A stretch of DNA of 57,796 nucleotides from Terriglobia bacterium. Its GTDB lineage: Bacteria; Acidobacteriota; Terriglobia; Terriglobales; Acidobacteriaceae. A program made the translations under genes and the position numbers. Position 1 is the stretch's first letter, and each line of letters begins with the position of its first letter. The stretch covers positions 1 through 57,796 of the forward strand of contig JAVUPY010000015.1 in NCBI GenBank assembly GCA_032252755.1. Direction: 5' to 3'. This document shows positions 42,889 to 50,832 of this stretch, in pieces. The notes below the pieces were generated by a model. The model made no database searches and was not told where the DNA came from. It saw only the letters and a program-made list of their open reading frames with translations.

Positions 42889-44730
42889 TTACTTGTGGTC
42901 TTCGGCAGGCTCCTCAAGACTATGGAAGTGGCCCCAGATCGCCTGTGCCTGCTTTGAATTCACCACCGCACCGAGCGCCGTGGTATTCGCATTTCGCACC
43001 GCTTCGAGTGATCCGAAGTGTTGCAGTAGTCTCGTCCGCGTCGTATCCCCGATCCCTGGAATATCGAGCAGTTCGCTATGTCTGTCGCGAATCTCGCGGC
43101 GCTTGCGGTGATACGTCACGGCGAATCGATGAGCTTCGTCTCGAACCTGCTGGATCAGGTGCAGCGCCGGCGAGTGCCGGTCAAGGACGATGGGATCGTC
43201 CTCCTGCCCGTATAGATAAAGGATCTCTTCGCGCTTCGCGATTGACGCCAGCGGCTGATTGATAATCCCGAGCGACTCCAGCGCCTCAGCCGCCGAATGC
43301 AGTTGCCCTACGCCGCCGTCAATCAGAATTAGGGATGGCATCGGCTTCTTGTCTTCCAGCACCCGCTTGTACCGCCGGCCGACGACCTCGCGCATCGACG
43401 CGAAATCGTCCACGCCCATCACGCCCTTGATCATGAATTTCCGGTACTCGGAGTTGCGCATCTTCCCGTCTTCCCACACCACCATGCTCGCAACCGTCTC
43501 CGCTCCCTGGATATGCGAAATATCGAAGCACTCAATCCGCTTCGGCAACTCCGGCAGCATGAACACGTCCTGCAGCACCGACTTCAGAACATCCGTCCGC
43601 GGCTTCATTACCCGGAAGCGCTGATCGTACGACTGCTTCGCATTCGAGCCGACCAGATCGACGAGCGACCTCTTCTCGCCCTTCTGCGGAACGATGATGT
43701 GAACCCGCTGTCCGCGTTTTTCGCTGAGCAAATCCTCCAGCGCCGCGCGATCTTCGAAATCCACCGGAATGTAAACCTGTCGCGGCACATATTGCTGGTC
43801 GAGGTAAAGCTGCTTCAGGAGGGTTGAGAAGAACTCGCCGACATCGAACGTCGCACTCAACTCCAACTCGCCCAAGTCTTCCCAGAAGAACTCCCGCCGA
43901 TCGAGCACCTTGCCGCCGCGCATATGAAACAAGTTCACAGCCAGCATGTGATTCTCATAGTGGTACCCAAGCACGTCCGCATCGTCGTTCTCCGACGTCG
44001 CGATCCGCTGCTTGTCCTGAACATTCTCGACTGTCGTGATCAGGTCCCGATACTTCGCCGCCAGTTCATACTGCTGATTCTCCGCCGCCGACATCATTCT
44101 CTCTTCCAGCGACTTCGACAGGTCCCCATGCCTCCCCTCAAGGAACATGCGAACGTCATGTACCGCCTCGCCATACGCTTCCGGCGTAGTTAGCCCCGCA
44201 ACGCAAGGCCCCAGGCACCGCTTGATGTAGTACTGCAAGCACGGCCTCGGATGATCCTTATTCAAATCCACGGTGCACGACGGCACGAGGAAATGCCTGT
44301 GAATGAGATCGACGATCCGGTACGCCAGGGAGGCAGGGAAGTACGGTCCAAAGTAGAGCGATCCATCCTTCCGCAGCCGACGCGTGACATACACCCGCGG
44401 ATACCGCTCGCCAACCGTCAGTTTGATCGACGGGTAACTCTTGTCGTCCCTGAGGAGGATGTTGTACCGGGGCTTCTTCTGTTTTATGAGGTTGTTCTCG
44501 AGCGCCAGCGCCTCGTGCTCGTTGTCGACCACGATGTACTCGACATCGACCGCCTCCCGCAGCAGCGATCCGGTCTTCGCGTCCTCGGCCGCCCCTTCGA
44601 CAAAATACGACCGCACGCGTGCCTTCAGGCTCTTCGCCTTTCCGACGTAAATGACCTTGCCCTCGGCATTCTTGTACATGTAAACGCCGGGCCGCGTCGG
44701 CAGCGTCCGTATTTTCTCGTGAAGGTCCAT
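42889..44730 (-). CDS. uvrC: Excinuclease ABC subunit C
   Basis: A 613-residue nucleotide-excision-repair nuclease that cuts on both sides of a lesion with UvrB. The GIY-YIG domain is at about 12-95 (RPGVYMYKNAEGKVIYVGKAKSLKARVRSYF), the UVR/UvrB-binding motif near 200-235 (LSKSLEERMMSAAENQQYELAAKYRDLI), the RNase H-like endonuclease at about 375-540 (IECFDISHIQGAETVASMVV, LILIDGGVGQLHSA) and helix-hairpin-helix at the end (LDIPGIGDTTRTRLLQHFGS). The length fits the family. The remnant TonB receptor lies just downstream. Confidence 0.95.
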   Translation of the reverse strand: MDLHEKIRTLPTRPGVYMYKNAEGKVIYVGKAKSLKARVRSYFVEGAAEDAKTGSLLREAVDVEYIVVDNEHEALALENNLIKQKKPRYNILLRDDKSYPSIKLTVGERYPRVYVTRRLRKDGSLYFGPYFPASLAYRIVDLIHRHFLVPSCTVDLNKDHPRPCLQYYIKRCLGPCVAGLTTPEAYGEAVHDVRMFLEGRHGDLSKSLEERMMSAAENQQYELAAKYRDLITTVENVQDKQRIATSENDDADVLGYHYENHMLAVNLFHMRGGKVLDRREFFWEDLGELELSATFDVGEFFSTLLKQLYLDQQYVPRQVYIPVDFEDRAALEDLLSEKRGQRVHIIVPQKGEKRSLVDLVGSNAKQSYDQRFRVMKPRTDVLKSVLQDVFMLPELPKRIECFDISHIQGAETVASMVVWEDGKMRNSEYRKFMIKGVMGVDDFASMREVVGRRYKRVLEDKKPMPSLILIDGGVGQLHSAAEALESLGIINQPLASIAKREEILYLYGQEDDPIVLDRHSPALHLIQQVRDEAHRFAVTYHRKRREIRDRHSELLDIPGIGDTTRTRLLQHFGSLEAVRNANTTALGAVVNSKQAQAIWGHFHSLEEPAEDHK

Positions 44731-44984
44731 CTCAAATCAGTTTCCGGTACATGGAACCCGGAACCCGGTACCTTGCACCCAGCTTACTCCCGGGCAGCAA
44801 AGGTAAAAACCGCCGTTCGCGTCCACCTTCCTTCCAGGAACAACAGGTAAAAAATCCATCCTGCCGTCCCGGAATGCTCCGTCCAAACCGCTCAAGCCCG
44901 GCGGTCAGGGTTCCACATCCAGCCAACTGATTGGAAAGAAGCAGCTTAGCGCTCCCGTAGAAATCACCCGATTGGCAACTGCCG

Positions 44985-45089
44985 TGCTCTATCCAGAGCA
45001 GGCAACGCTCGACTGTGCCGCCCTGTTAGGCGGACGGCTCCCAAGGGTTCGAGCTGCCAAGACATCCGTAGCCGCCCGGTTCTCCGGGC
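44985..45089 (+). other. Hairpin-rich 5' leader of the OmpA-type gene
   Basis: The 120 nt before the lipoprotein gene can fold into three short hairpins: TGCTCT/AGAGCA (44985-45000), CCGCC/GGCGG (45018-45033) and GCCCGG/CCGGGC (45074-45089). The last ends 5 nt before the AAGGAG site. No known riboswitch pattern is recognised. The remaining 44731-44984 has no gene; it includes a GGAACCC direct repeat near 44753-44768. Confidence 0.35.
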
Positions 45090-45106
45090 AAGCAAGGAGC
45101 CCAGAC

Positions 45107-45844
45107 ATGAAGCGTTTTCCTGTGGCAGCAGCCATCATCCTGACGGGTACTCTGGCGTTCACCGCCGGATGCACAACCAAGAAGACCGTCGCGCGCGAAA
45201 CCGCGCCTCTCATCAACAAGACTAATGAATTAGATGATCTCACGGCCAAGACGACCCGCGGCATCAAGGACTTGGACGCCCGCACCACGCAGGGTCTCAA
45301 TGACGTGAACTCAAAGTCCGCCGCTGCCGATCAGAAAGCCCAGGCCGCCCAGCAGTCGGCCGATCAGGCCAGCCAGGCTGCCAACACGGCAATGACCGGC
45401 GTTAATACGCTGTCCAACCAGGTCGCCAACCTCGACAATTATCACGCCGTAGTCGAAACCACCGTTCACTTCGGTTTCGACAAGGCTGACTTGACCCAGA
45501 AGGCCAAGGACGCCCTCGACAAACTCGCCGCCGAGATCCCGAACACCAAGGGTTACATCGTGGCCGTGGATGGCAACACCGACTCGGTCGGTCCGTCTGA
45601 CTACAACTACCAGCTCAGCCAGCGTCGCGCCCGTGCCGTCATCCAATATCTGGCTGCCGAGCACCAGGTCCCGGCTCACAAGATCTACGTTATCGGCCTC
45701 GGCAAGGATAAGCCGGTGGCGAAGAACAACACCCGCGAAGGCCGCGCCGAGAACCGCCGCGTCGACGTGAAGCTGATGACCAACGTCGTGGGTGCGCAGG
45801 AAGCGCAGGCCCCGGCTCAAGCTCCAACTACAGCTCAACAGTAG
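45107..45844 (+). CDS. OmpA/Pal-type peptidoglycan-binding lipoprotein
   Basis: A 245-residue lipoprotein: lipobox FTAGC with Cys22. A heptad-rich coiled-coil region (about 38-115, DLDARTTQGLNDV, SAAADQKAQAAQQSADQASQ) links it to a C-terminal OmpA domain (about 120-225) with VETTVHFGFDKADL, YIVAVDGNTDSVG, NYQLSQRRARAVIQYL and NTREGRAENRRVDVKL. The OmpA domain binds peptidoglycan, so the protein tethers the outer membrane to the cell wall. AAGGAG precedes the ATG, and a strong terminator follows. The C-terminal tail is Gln/Ala/Pro-rich. Confidence 0.9.
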   Translation: MKRFPVAAAIILTGTLAFTAGCTTKKTVARETAPLINKTNELDDLTAKTTRGIKDLDARTTQGLNDVNSKSAAADQKAQAAQQSADQASQAANTAMTGVNTLSNQVANLDNYHAVVETTVHFGFDKADLTQKAKDALDKLAAEIPNTKGYIVAVDGNTDSVGPSDYNYQLSQRRARAVIQYLAAEHQVPAHKIYVIGLGKDKPVAKNNTREGRAENRRVDVKLMTNVVGAQEAQAPAQAPTTAQQ

Positions 45845-45886
45845 TCTTCTCGTACTCCCCCAAATGCCCGAAAGGGCTGCCAACTA

Positions 45887-45910
45887 CCCGCCCGCAAGGG
45901 CGGGTTTTTT
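45887..45910 (+). terminator. Rho-independent terminator of the OmpA-type gene
   Basis: CCCGCCC-GCAA-GGGCGGG (45887-45904) is a perfect 7-bp hairpin followed by T6, 43 nt after the stop codon. Confidence 0.92.
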
Positions 45911-45984
45911 GCGGCTGGTTTCCACAGCAACTTTTTGACATCGGATTGCAGTGCCGCCGCATCTCAGCAATTCAGGGCGACAAG

Positions 45985-46659
45985 ATGTGGTGGACAGTCG
46001 GTCTTGACATCGTCGTCGTCGGTCTTCTGGTCTTGCTCTGGTACAGCTTGTGTCTGCGCTGGAACCGTCGTCGCGGGCGGAAACTGCTCTCGAATATCGA
46101 GAACACCTTTTCCGCTTACGGACACGTTTGCGGCGTCAAGTGGCAGTCAGCTTCCCAGTTGCAGGTCCGGCTGCGTCTCACTGCGTGCGCGTTCACCAAT
46201 TCAACCGTGACCATCCGAATGTATCCGCTGCAACGGCCGCTCGGTTGGATCGTTTCGCGCCTGCGTCGCGAGCGCGAGACGTTTACCTTCGACGCGAACC
46301 TGCTCTGTCCGCCGCAGTTCAATCTCGAAATCCGGAATCAGCGTCGTGTCGCGAAACTCAAGTCCACGAAACTTGGAATAACGCGCCGATTGCCAAAGGG
46401 CTCAGTCGTCCACTTGCACCGGCTCGGGCCTTTCATCCTGACCAGCCGCCGCGACTGGCAGCGCGACGTCGCCAGTTCCGTTCAGTCGCTCGCCAATGCC
46501 CGCGACTCCGACCTGATCTCCGTCTCTTTCCACCGCAACTCACCAAACTTCTCGGCGACCCTGCCTCTCTCGGCGCTTGCCGGCCTCAGCAGCTCGCGCG
46601 AACGCCTCTTCGATTCTCTCCGCGACCTCGCCTCCAGCGTCTCCGCCGCCCGGCGCTAA
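45985..46659 (+). CDS. Membrane-anchored protein of unknown function
   Basis: A 224-residue protein with one N-terminal helix (GLDIVVVGLLVLLWYSLCL) and a basic cytoplasmic or periplasmic domain rich in Arg and Ser (RRRGRKLLSNIENTFSAYG, GWIVSRLRRERETFTFDANLLCPP, SVVHLHRLGPFILTSRRDWQRDVASSV). I do not recognise the family. The start at the ATG at 45985 gives a clean membrane start; an earlier frame would add 13 residues. It stands alone between a terminator and the next exported protein gene. The codon use and GC content are like its neighbours, supporting a real gene. Confidence 0.65.
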   Translation: MWWTVGLDIVVVGLLVLLWYSLCLRWNRRRGRKLLSNIENTFSAYGHVCGVKWQSASQLQVRLRLTACAFTNSTVTIRMYPLQRPLGWIVSRLRRERETFTFDANLLCPPQFNLEIRNQRRVAKLKSTKLGITRRLPKGSVVHLHRLGPFILTSRRDWQRDVASSVQSLANARDSDLISVSFHRNSPNFSATLPLSALAGLSSSRERLFDSLRDLASSVSAARR

Positions 46660-46813
46660 TCTCTTCACCTGAAGCTGGTCGCTGGGGTTGTGAGTCACAG
46701 TCCGACACAAACCCAGGCCAGTCATACACATAGCGAGTCATAAATGAATCCGCGACGAGTCCTTTGACTCTCCCGCCGCCCCCGGTTATTCCATCTCCAT
46801 GAGGGGAGGAACC

Positions 46814-48166
46814 ATGAAGAATTCAACTCGAGCGGCCAGGGCGATCTTTCCAGTGATCGGAATTGTGCTCCTGTCGTGTAGCGCTCCCGCATTCGCACAG
46901 GTATTGAAGGGCTCAACCGCACCGCAGCGCAGCTCTGCGACCATCTCGCGGACTCCGCCTGCGAACCTTCGCATGATCACCAGCGAAGCCGATTACGAGA
47001 AATTGGCGGCTCAAGCACATTACTTACCCGCGAACGGCAGCGCCCGCACCATCCGGAATCTCGCTGCATCGTCCGCCCAAATGTCGCTGTTCAGCCAGCT
47101 CTCGCTGCAGAAACAATCGGCCAACACGGACCTGATGCAGATTCGCGCTGCCCGCATGCAAAAAACGCCCATCGCGGTCCAACCGCAAACGGGGACGCTG
47201 AACTCTCGTATGGTCGGCGCCTCCAACACCCGCACCTCGGCTACCATGCCGCCTGCTCCGTCGCAAATCGGACCGGGAACGGTGCAAAGCCAAAGGACAG
47301 GCGCTTCGCGCTACGCTACGATATCGAACAACACGCATATCAGCGCATGTCCGTTCTCCAACGGCCAGGTCGCCATCGGCAAGATGAGCGGTCCTGGCCA
47401 GTCGATGACCTTCACGCCCATTCCCGAATACAACCTCTACACCATTCATGGCTGCAACTTCGGCGACGCCGTCGCCGGCAACAAGGCATGGATCTACACC
47501 GCCGGCTTCCACGCCGACTTCGGCATCGAGGAGTGGAGCGACAGCATGATCGTCCTCAAACTGGGCGAGAACATCAGCGGCGTCGGTGACATGTCGAACC
47601 TGACTCTGGTCGTCCATCGCGCCGACGGCAAGGAGGCTCAAGCTACCGGCTACAAGTTCTACGCTGCGCGAGTCGACAAGCCCATCCTGCTCAAGTACGT
47701 TCCTCCCGGATGGCGAAAGCTGGATTACTCCGTGAACGGCGTCCACCATTGGGGCTGGAAGGCGTCTCCTACCAGCGATTCGCCGATCCCGACGACGAAC
47801 CTCACGATCCCAAGCGACGCGCGGAACTCGTCGATCTATGTCACCCGCGGACTGAACGAGAAATTCTCCAAGACCGCGACCGATTACTTCGACTTCAGCA
47901 AGCTGCCACCGGGCTGGGTCGTGGATTCGGTGATGTGGGAGAACTATCCGACGAACTGTTTTGGCGTTGTGACTTCACGGGAAGATTACGGCCAATGGAA
48001 TGTGAACTTGAACGGTTCGACCGTGCAGGTCGACTGGGGCGATGAATCCTGCTCCGGTTGGGTTCCCCCGTTCTTTGGATACCAGGATCACACCGCGTCG
48101 ACTTACTCGCTTCAGGTCTTCGTCAAGGGTCCCCGCGGAACCGACAACCAGCTTCCGCACATGTGA
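46814..48166 (+). CDS. Large secreted protein of unknown function
   Basis: A 450-residue exported protein. It starts at an ATG with GGAGG 6 nt upstream and a signal peptide ending SAPAFAQ. The N-terminal quarter is Ser/Ala/Gln-rich; the later part has beta-rich segments with aromatic residues (HGCNFGDAVAGNKAWIYTAG, VDSVMWENYPTNCFGVVTS, STYSLQVFVKGPRG), which might be an Ig-like or lectin-like fold. Four cysteines (in CPF, GCNF, NCF, SCSG) may form disulfides. No homologue is recognised. A strong terminator follows 48 nt after the stop. Confidence 0.7.
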   Translation: MKNSTRAARAIFPVIGIVLLSCSAPAFAQVLKGSTAPQRSSATISRTPPANLRMITSEADYEKLAAQAHYLPANGSARTIRNLAASSAQMSLFSQLSLQKQSANTDLMQIRAARMQKTPIAVQPQTGTLNSRMVGASNTRTSATMPPAPSQIGPGTVQSQRTGASRYATISNNTHISACPFSNGQVAIGKMSGPGQSMTFTPIPEYNLYTIHGCNFGDAVAGNKAWIYTAGFHADFGIEEWSDSMIVLKLGENISGVGDMSNLTLVVHRADGKEAQATGYKFYAARVDKPILLKYVPPGWRKLDYSVNGVHHWGWKASPTSDSPIPTTNLTIPSDARNSSIYVTRGLNEKFSKTATDYFDFSKLPPGWVVDSVMWENYPTNCFGVVTSREDYGQWNVNLNGSTVQVDWGDESCSGWVPPFFGYQDHTASTYSLQVFVKGPRGTDNQLPHM

Positions 48167-48214
48167 ACCGAAGGCTCTTTCTGTCCTTGCGGGTCCGTAG
48201 TCCCAGCTCTAACT

Positions 48215-48246
48215 CCCCGTCCTCGCTTCGCCAGGGCGGGGCTTTT
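48215..48246 (+). terminator. Terminator after the large secreted protein gene
   Basis: CCCCGTCCT (48215-48223) and AGGGCGGGG (48233-48241) form a 9-bp stem with one G-U pair around a 9-nt loop, followed by CTTTT. The same sequence type occurs inverted at 53031-53057, so it is a reused terminator or a dispersed palindrome. Confidence 0.75.
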
Positions 48247-48890
48247 GTCTGGACCGACCCCCTATATTGGGCTTCGCCTGTTTTCAGTCACTTACGGAAA
48301 TTTTCCGTGTAGCGCGCTGAGAACAAAGAATTTAAATCTGAAAATACCCCGCCGGCGTTTGTTTGCAGGAATTTGCGTGCGAAAAATGTGTTTTTCGCTG
48401 CGTGTTGTCGGACAGGACATTGTTTCGTCGCCAGTCGCAAGTCTCAGGTCGCAAAAGGCCGGTTCTCAGTTCTCAGTGAAAGCGAAAAACCAAATCAGTA
48501 AAGACCGGAGAGCGAGTCCGAAGCACGGCTGGAGGTAGCCCAGGAAACGAGATATCTTTACGCTCGGAATTTCCGCAGCGGGGCTCAGATCACCCCAGCG
48601 CTGAACGCGCCGGGGAACCCTGGGAGGCTGATGATTTCGACAGGTGCGCGGGTTGTGAAAGAGCGAACAACCCCACCCCTCGCTGCGCGAGAAGGGTGGG
48701 GCACAAATACTGACGGCGCCCGCTGGGGGCGCCGCTGGAAGGACTGTGTCCAGAACTATTGTAAATGGTGAGGTCAAGGGTTTCGGCGGTTTGGGATGAA
48801 GAAGTTTCGTCGAGTTCAAAAATGGGAAAAGTCATGAACGATTGAGCAAATTCCGATGCTTGCAGTTGCCAATCAAGTTCTACGGGCAAA
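48247..48890. other. Gene-free stretch
   Basis: No gene is supported here. The open frames are short, compositionally random and lack ribosome-binding sites. The stretch holds GC-rich short repeats (GGTTCTCAGTTCTCAGTG near 48462, GGGGGCGCC near 48725) and ends in the RHS remnant. Confidence 0.6.
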
Positions 48891-48944
48891 GAACGTGACG
48901 CGAAAGCGGACTCGACTACTTCGGGCAAGATACTACGGCCGCGA
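48891..48944 (+). pseudogene. Decayed RHS-core remnant 1
   Basis: Read with two frame changes, this stretch spells the RHS-repeat-associated core ERD-x-ESGLDYFGARYYGR. The same motif is intact at 53072-53167. No larger RHS frame surrounds it, so it is a fossil of a tail fragment, not a gene. Confidence 0.6.
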
Positions 48945-48977
48945 AGGAGGATGAACCAGAAATGTTGGATGTGTGCC

Positions 48978-49018
48978 TGCCCACGTTAGCGTCCAACCGC
49001 GGGACGCGAACGTGGGCA
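48978..49018 (-). terminator. Long hairpin after the NifX-like gene
   Basis: TGCCCACGTT (48978-48987) pairs with AACGTGGGCA (49009-49018), with inner GCGTCC/GGGACGC pairing around AACCGC. It lies 16 bp past the stop of the NifX-like gene. No T-run follows on either strand, so termination is only likely. It is related to the palindrome at 36663-36692. Confidence 0.5.
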
Positions 49019-49034
49019 CAAAAGGTTCGTCACG

Positions 49035-49442
49035 CTAGGCGTGTGAGTGGTCGCAAGCGCCAGTTTCCATTATGGCGGCATTGCCTTTGAGGTGAGCCGT
49101 CATGGCGTCTTCGACGGAGTGCGCGCCTCGGACCATGACAGGCTGGATGCCGTTGGCGCGAAGAGCGCTGACGGCTCCGGCGCCCATGCCGCCGCAGAGG
49201 ACGAAGCTACAGTCGGAGAGCAATTCGACGATGCTGTTGTGGTGATGCGTTCCCTGATGCTCGCCATGATGCTGTCCGTCGTGGTGCCCGCACTGACCCT
49301 GGGCGTGCGGCGTGTGGTTGTTGGCGCGAAGCTCGCGCCGGTGGAAGTCCTTGCCTTCAACATCAAAAATCACGAATCCCATGCTTCGCCCGAAATGCTG
49401 CGAGAGCAAAGTTCCATCCGTGGTTGCAACTGCTACTTTCAT
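49035..49442 (-). CDS. NifX/NifB-domain protein with His-rich loop
   Basis: A 135-residue protein of the dinitrogenase Fe-Mo-cofactor-binding family (MKVAVATTDGTLLSQHFGRSMGFVIFDVEG; LLSDCSFVLCGGMGAGAVSALRANGI; MTAHLKGNAAIMETGACDHSHA). The fold binds metal clusters in nif proteins; stand-alone members like this occur in non-diazotrophs. An insertion at about 43-70 is exceptionally rich in His (HTPHAQGQCGHHDGQHHGEH and following), likely a metal-binding loop. GGGAAGAAGGG precedes the ATG. It is divergent from the PadR regulator gene with a palindrome between them, so PadR probably controls it. Confidence 0.82.
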   Translation of the reverse strand: MKVAVATTDGTLLSQHFGRSMGFVIFDVEGKDFHRRELRANNHTPHAQGQCGHHDGQHHGEHQGTHHHNSIVELLSDCSFVLCGGMGAGAVSALRANGIQPVMVRGAHSVEDAMTAHLKGNAAIMETGACDHSHA

Positions 49443-49494
49443 TTAAACCCTTCTTCCCGGAATAAGTGCGATTCCTATTGATCGTTTGTACCTA

Positions 49495-49511
49495 AGGTGT
49501 AATATACACCT
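49495..49511. promoter_or_regulatory. Inverted repeat between nifX-like and padR genes
   Basis: AGGTGTA-ATA-TACACCT is a perfect 7-bp inverted repeat with a 3-nt spacer, midway between the two divergent starts. It is the likely PadR operator. The flanking AT-rich tract could contain both promoters. Confidence 0.7.
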
Positions 49512-49577
49512 AAATGTCAAATACAAGTATGACGCCGATGACGATGGTTCGAGTTGGCGGCAGTAAAGGCGGTGCAA

Positions 49578-49967
49578 ATGCCTAGACGCGGATGTCCGCG
49601 GCACGGAGCCGATCACCCGTGCACGTGCGCGATGGGGAACATTTACCGGTTCATCGAGCCGGTGTTGCTGCTGATCCTGAAGGAGAAGGGGCACTCATAC
49701 GGGTATGAGTTGTCGGAGCGTCTCGGCGACCATGCGTTGACGGACGCGCAGGTGGAGCGTGCGGCGCTGTACCGGACGTTGCGCACACTGGAGGCGAATG
49801 GCTACGTCACTTCGAGGTGGAACACGCAGAATGGGGGACCGGCGCGCCGGGTGTATTCGCTGACGAAGACCGGTCACGCGCACCTGGGCGAGTGGGCCGA
49901 AGTGATGGAGCGGTTGGGCGATGCGATGAAGACATTTTCAAAGAAAGCTGCAAGGAATGGACGATGA
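49578..49967 (+). CDS. PadR-family regulator with N-terminal Cys/His motif
   Basis: A 129-residue winged-helix repressor (VLLLILKEKGHSYGYELSERL, ALYRTLRTLEANGYVTSRWN, RVYSLTKTGHAHLGEW). Before the HTH is a short Cys/His cluster (CPRHGADHPCTC, about residues 5-16) with a C-x2-H-x3-H-x-C-x-C pattern that could bind a metal. It opens an operon with thioredoxin-like, VKOR and thioesterase genes and is divergent from a His-rich NifX-like gene, suggesting metal- or redox-linked control. The ATG at 49578 is chosen; an upstream GTG at 49554 is possible. Confidence 0.85.
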   Translation: MPRRGCPRHGADHPCTCAMGNIYRFIEPVLLLILKEKGHSYGYELSERLGDHALTDAQVERAALYRTLRTLEANGYVTSRWNTQNGGPARRVYSLTKTGHAHLGEWAEVMERLGDAMKTFSKKAARNGR

Positions 49968-50362
49968 GAGCAGAGGAGAGTGATTCGAACTCGAGGAGTT
50001 GTGGGAATGTTGTCAGGGTGTTGAGTCTCATTGTAGTTCTTTGTGCGTTCTCCACGGTGGGCGATTCGGCGGACAAACCTGACCTGGATCGTTTCGCCAA
50101 ATGCCTGGCGAGCAAGAAGGTCACGATGTACGGCAGTCACCTGTGTCCGCATTGCGAGGATCAGAAACGCCTTTTCGGAAGCTCTTTTAAATACGTTCCT
50201 TACGTGGAGTGCTCGATACCGGGAAGCCGTCAGATGACGTTCGATTGCCAAGTCGAGATGATTCGATATACGCCGACGTGGATTCTTGCCAGCGAAGAGC
50301 GCCTTGTGGGCACACAGTCGCTGCAAACGTTGAGCGACAAAACGGGATGTCCGCTGCGATGA
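49964..50362 (+). CDS. Membrane-anchored thioredoxin-like protein
   Basis: A 132-residue exported protein with an N-terminal hydrophobic segment (NVVRVLSLIVVLCAFSTVGDSA) and a thioredoxin fold. The active site is C61-P-H-C64 and the cis-proline loop is YTPTW. It overlaps the padR stop by 4 bp (ATGA) and the VKOR gene by 4 bp. Trx-like proteins next to VKOR act with it to make disulfide bonds in the periplasm, in place of DsbA/DsbB. The C-x2-C motif with His is DsbA-like. Confidence 0.85.
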   Translation: MRAEESDSNSRSCGNVVRVLSLIVVLCAFSTVGDSADKPDLDRFAKCLASKKVTMYGSHLCPHCEDQKRLFGSSFKYVPYVECSIPGSRQMTFDCQVEMIRYTPTWILASEERLVGTQSLQTLSDKTGCPLR

Positions 50363-50832
50363 AGAACAAACTGACGATTGCAATCGTGTTGTTGTGTTGT
50401 GCCGGGGGAATTCTGTCGGGAGTGTCGCTGTGGAACCACTACAGCGCGTCAGCGACGGAATATTGCGACCTGAGCGAGATGTTCAACTGCGACCTGGTGA
50501 ACCGCAGCATTTATTCGGTGTTCATGGGTGTTCCGGTAGCGCTTATTGGTTTGCTCGGATATGTATTTCTCGCGGCAGTGTCGTTCTTATCGAACCGGTG
50601 GTGGCAGGTTGTGCGGCTGCTCGCGTCGCTGGTGGGCTTTGGGTTCGCACTTTATCTTGCATACATCGAGGCGCGAGTGTTGGTGGTGTGGTGCTTGCTG
50701 TGTATCGGTTCGATGATATCGATCGGCAGCATATTCGTGCTTTCGGTATTTCCGGTGTGGAAACGGAGCAAATCGGGTCGGGAAATTACGGCGGGACCGA
50801 AAATTCCGGCGACTGAAATGGATGAAGGATGA
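50359..50832 (+). CDS. Vitamin K epoxide reductase-family protein (VKOR)
   Basis: A 157-residue membrane protein with four hydrophobic helices. The redox cysteines are the CxxC pair C112/C115 (WCLLCIG) and the loop cysteines C36/C44 (YCDLSEMFNCD). Bacterial VKOR reoxidises its thioredoxin-like partner and passes electrons to quinone. The partner gene is immediately upstream with an ATGA overlap, and the thioesterase gene follows with another. This is the standard VKOR-Trx pair. Confidence 0.92.
   Translation: MKNKLTIAIVLLCCAGGILSGVSLWNHYSASATEYCDLSEMFNCDLVNRSIYSVFMGVPVALIGLLGYVFLAAVSFLSNRWWQVVRLLASLVGFGFALYLAYIEARVLVVWCLLCIGSMISIGSIFVLSVFPVWKRSKSGREITAGPKIPATEMDEG

Noticed and set aside
46050-46733. 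Second plus-strand frame over the membrane-anchored protein
   Set aside because: It is Arg/Ala-rich shadow coding, lacks a ribosome-binding site, and would overlap the more plausible frame.
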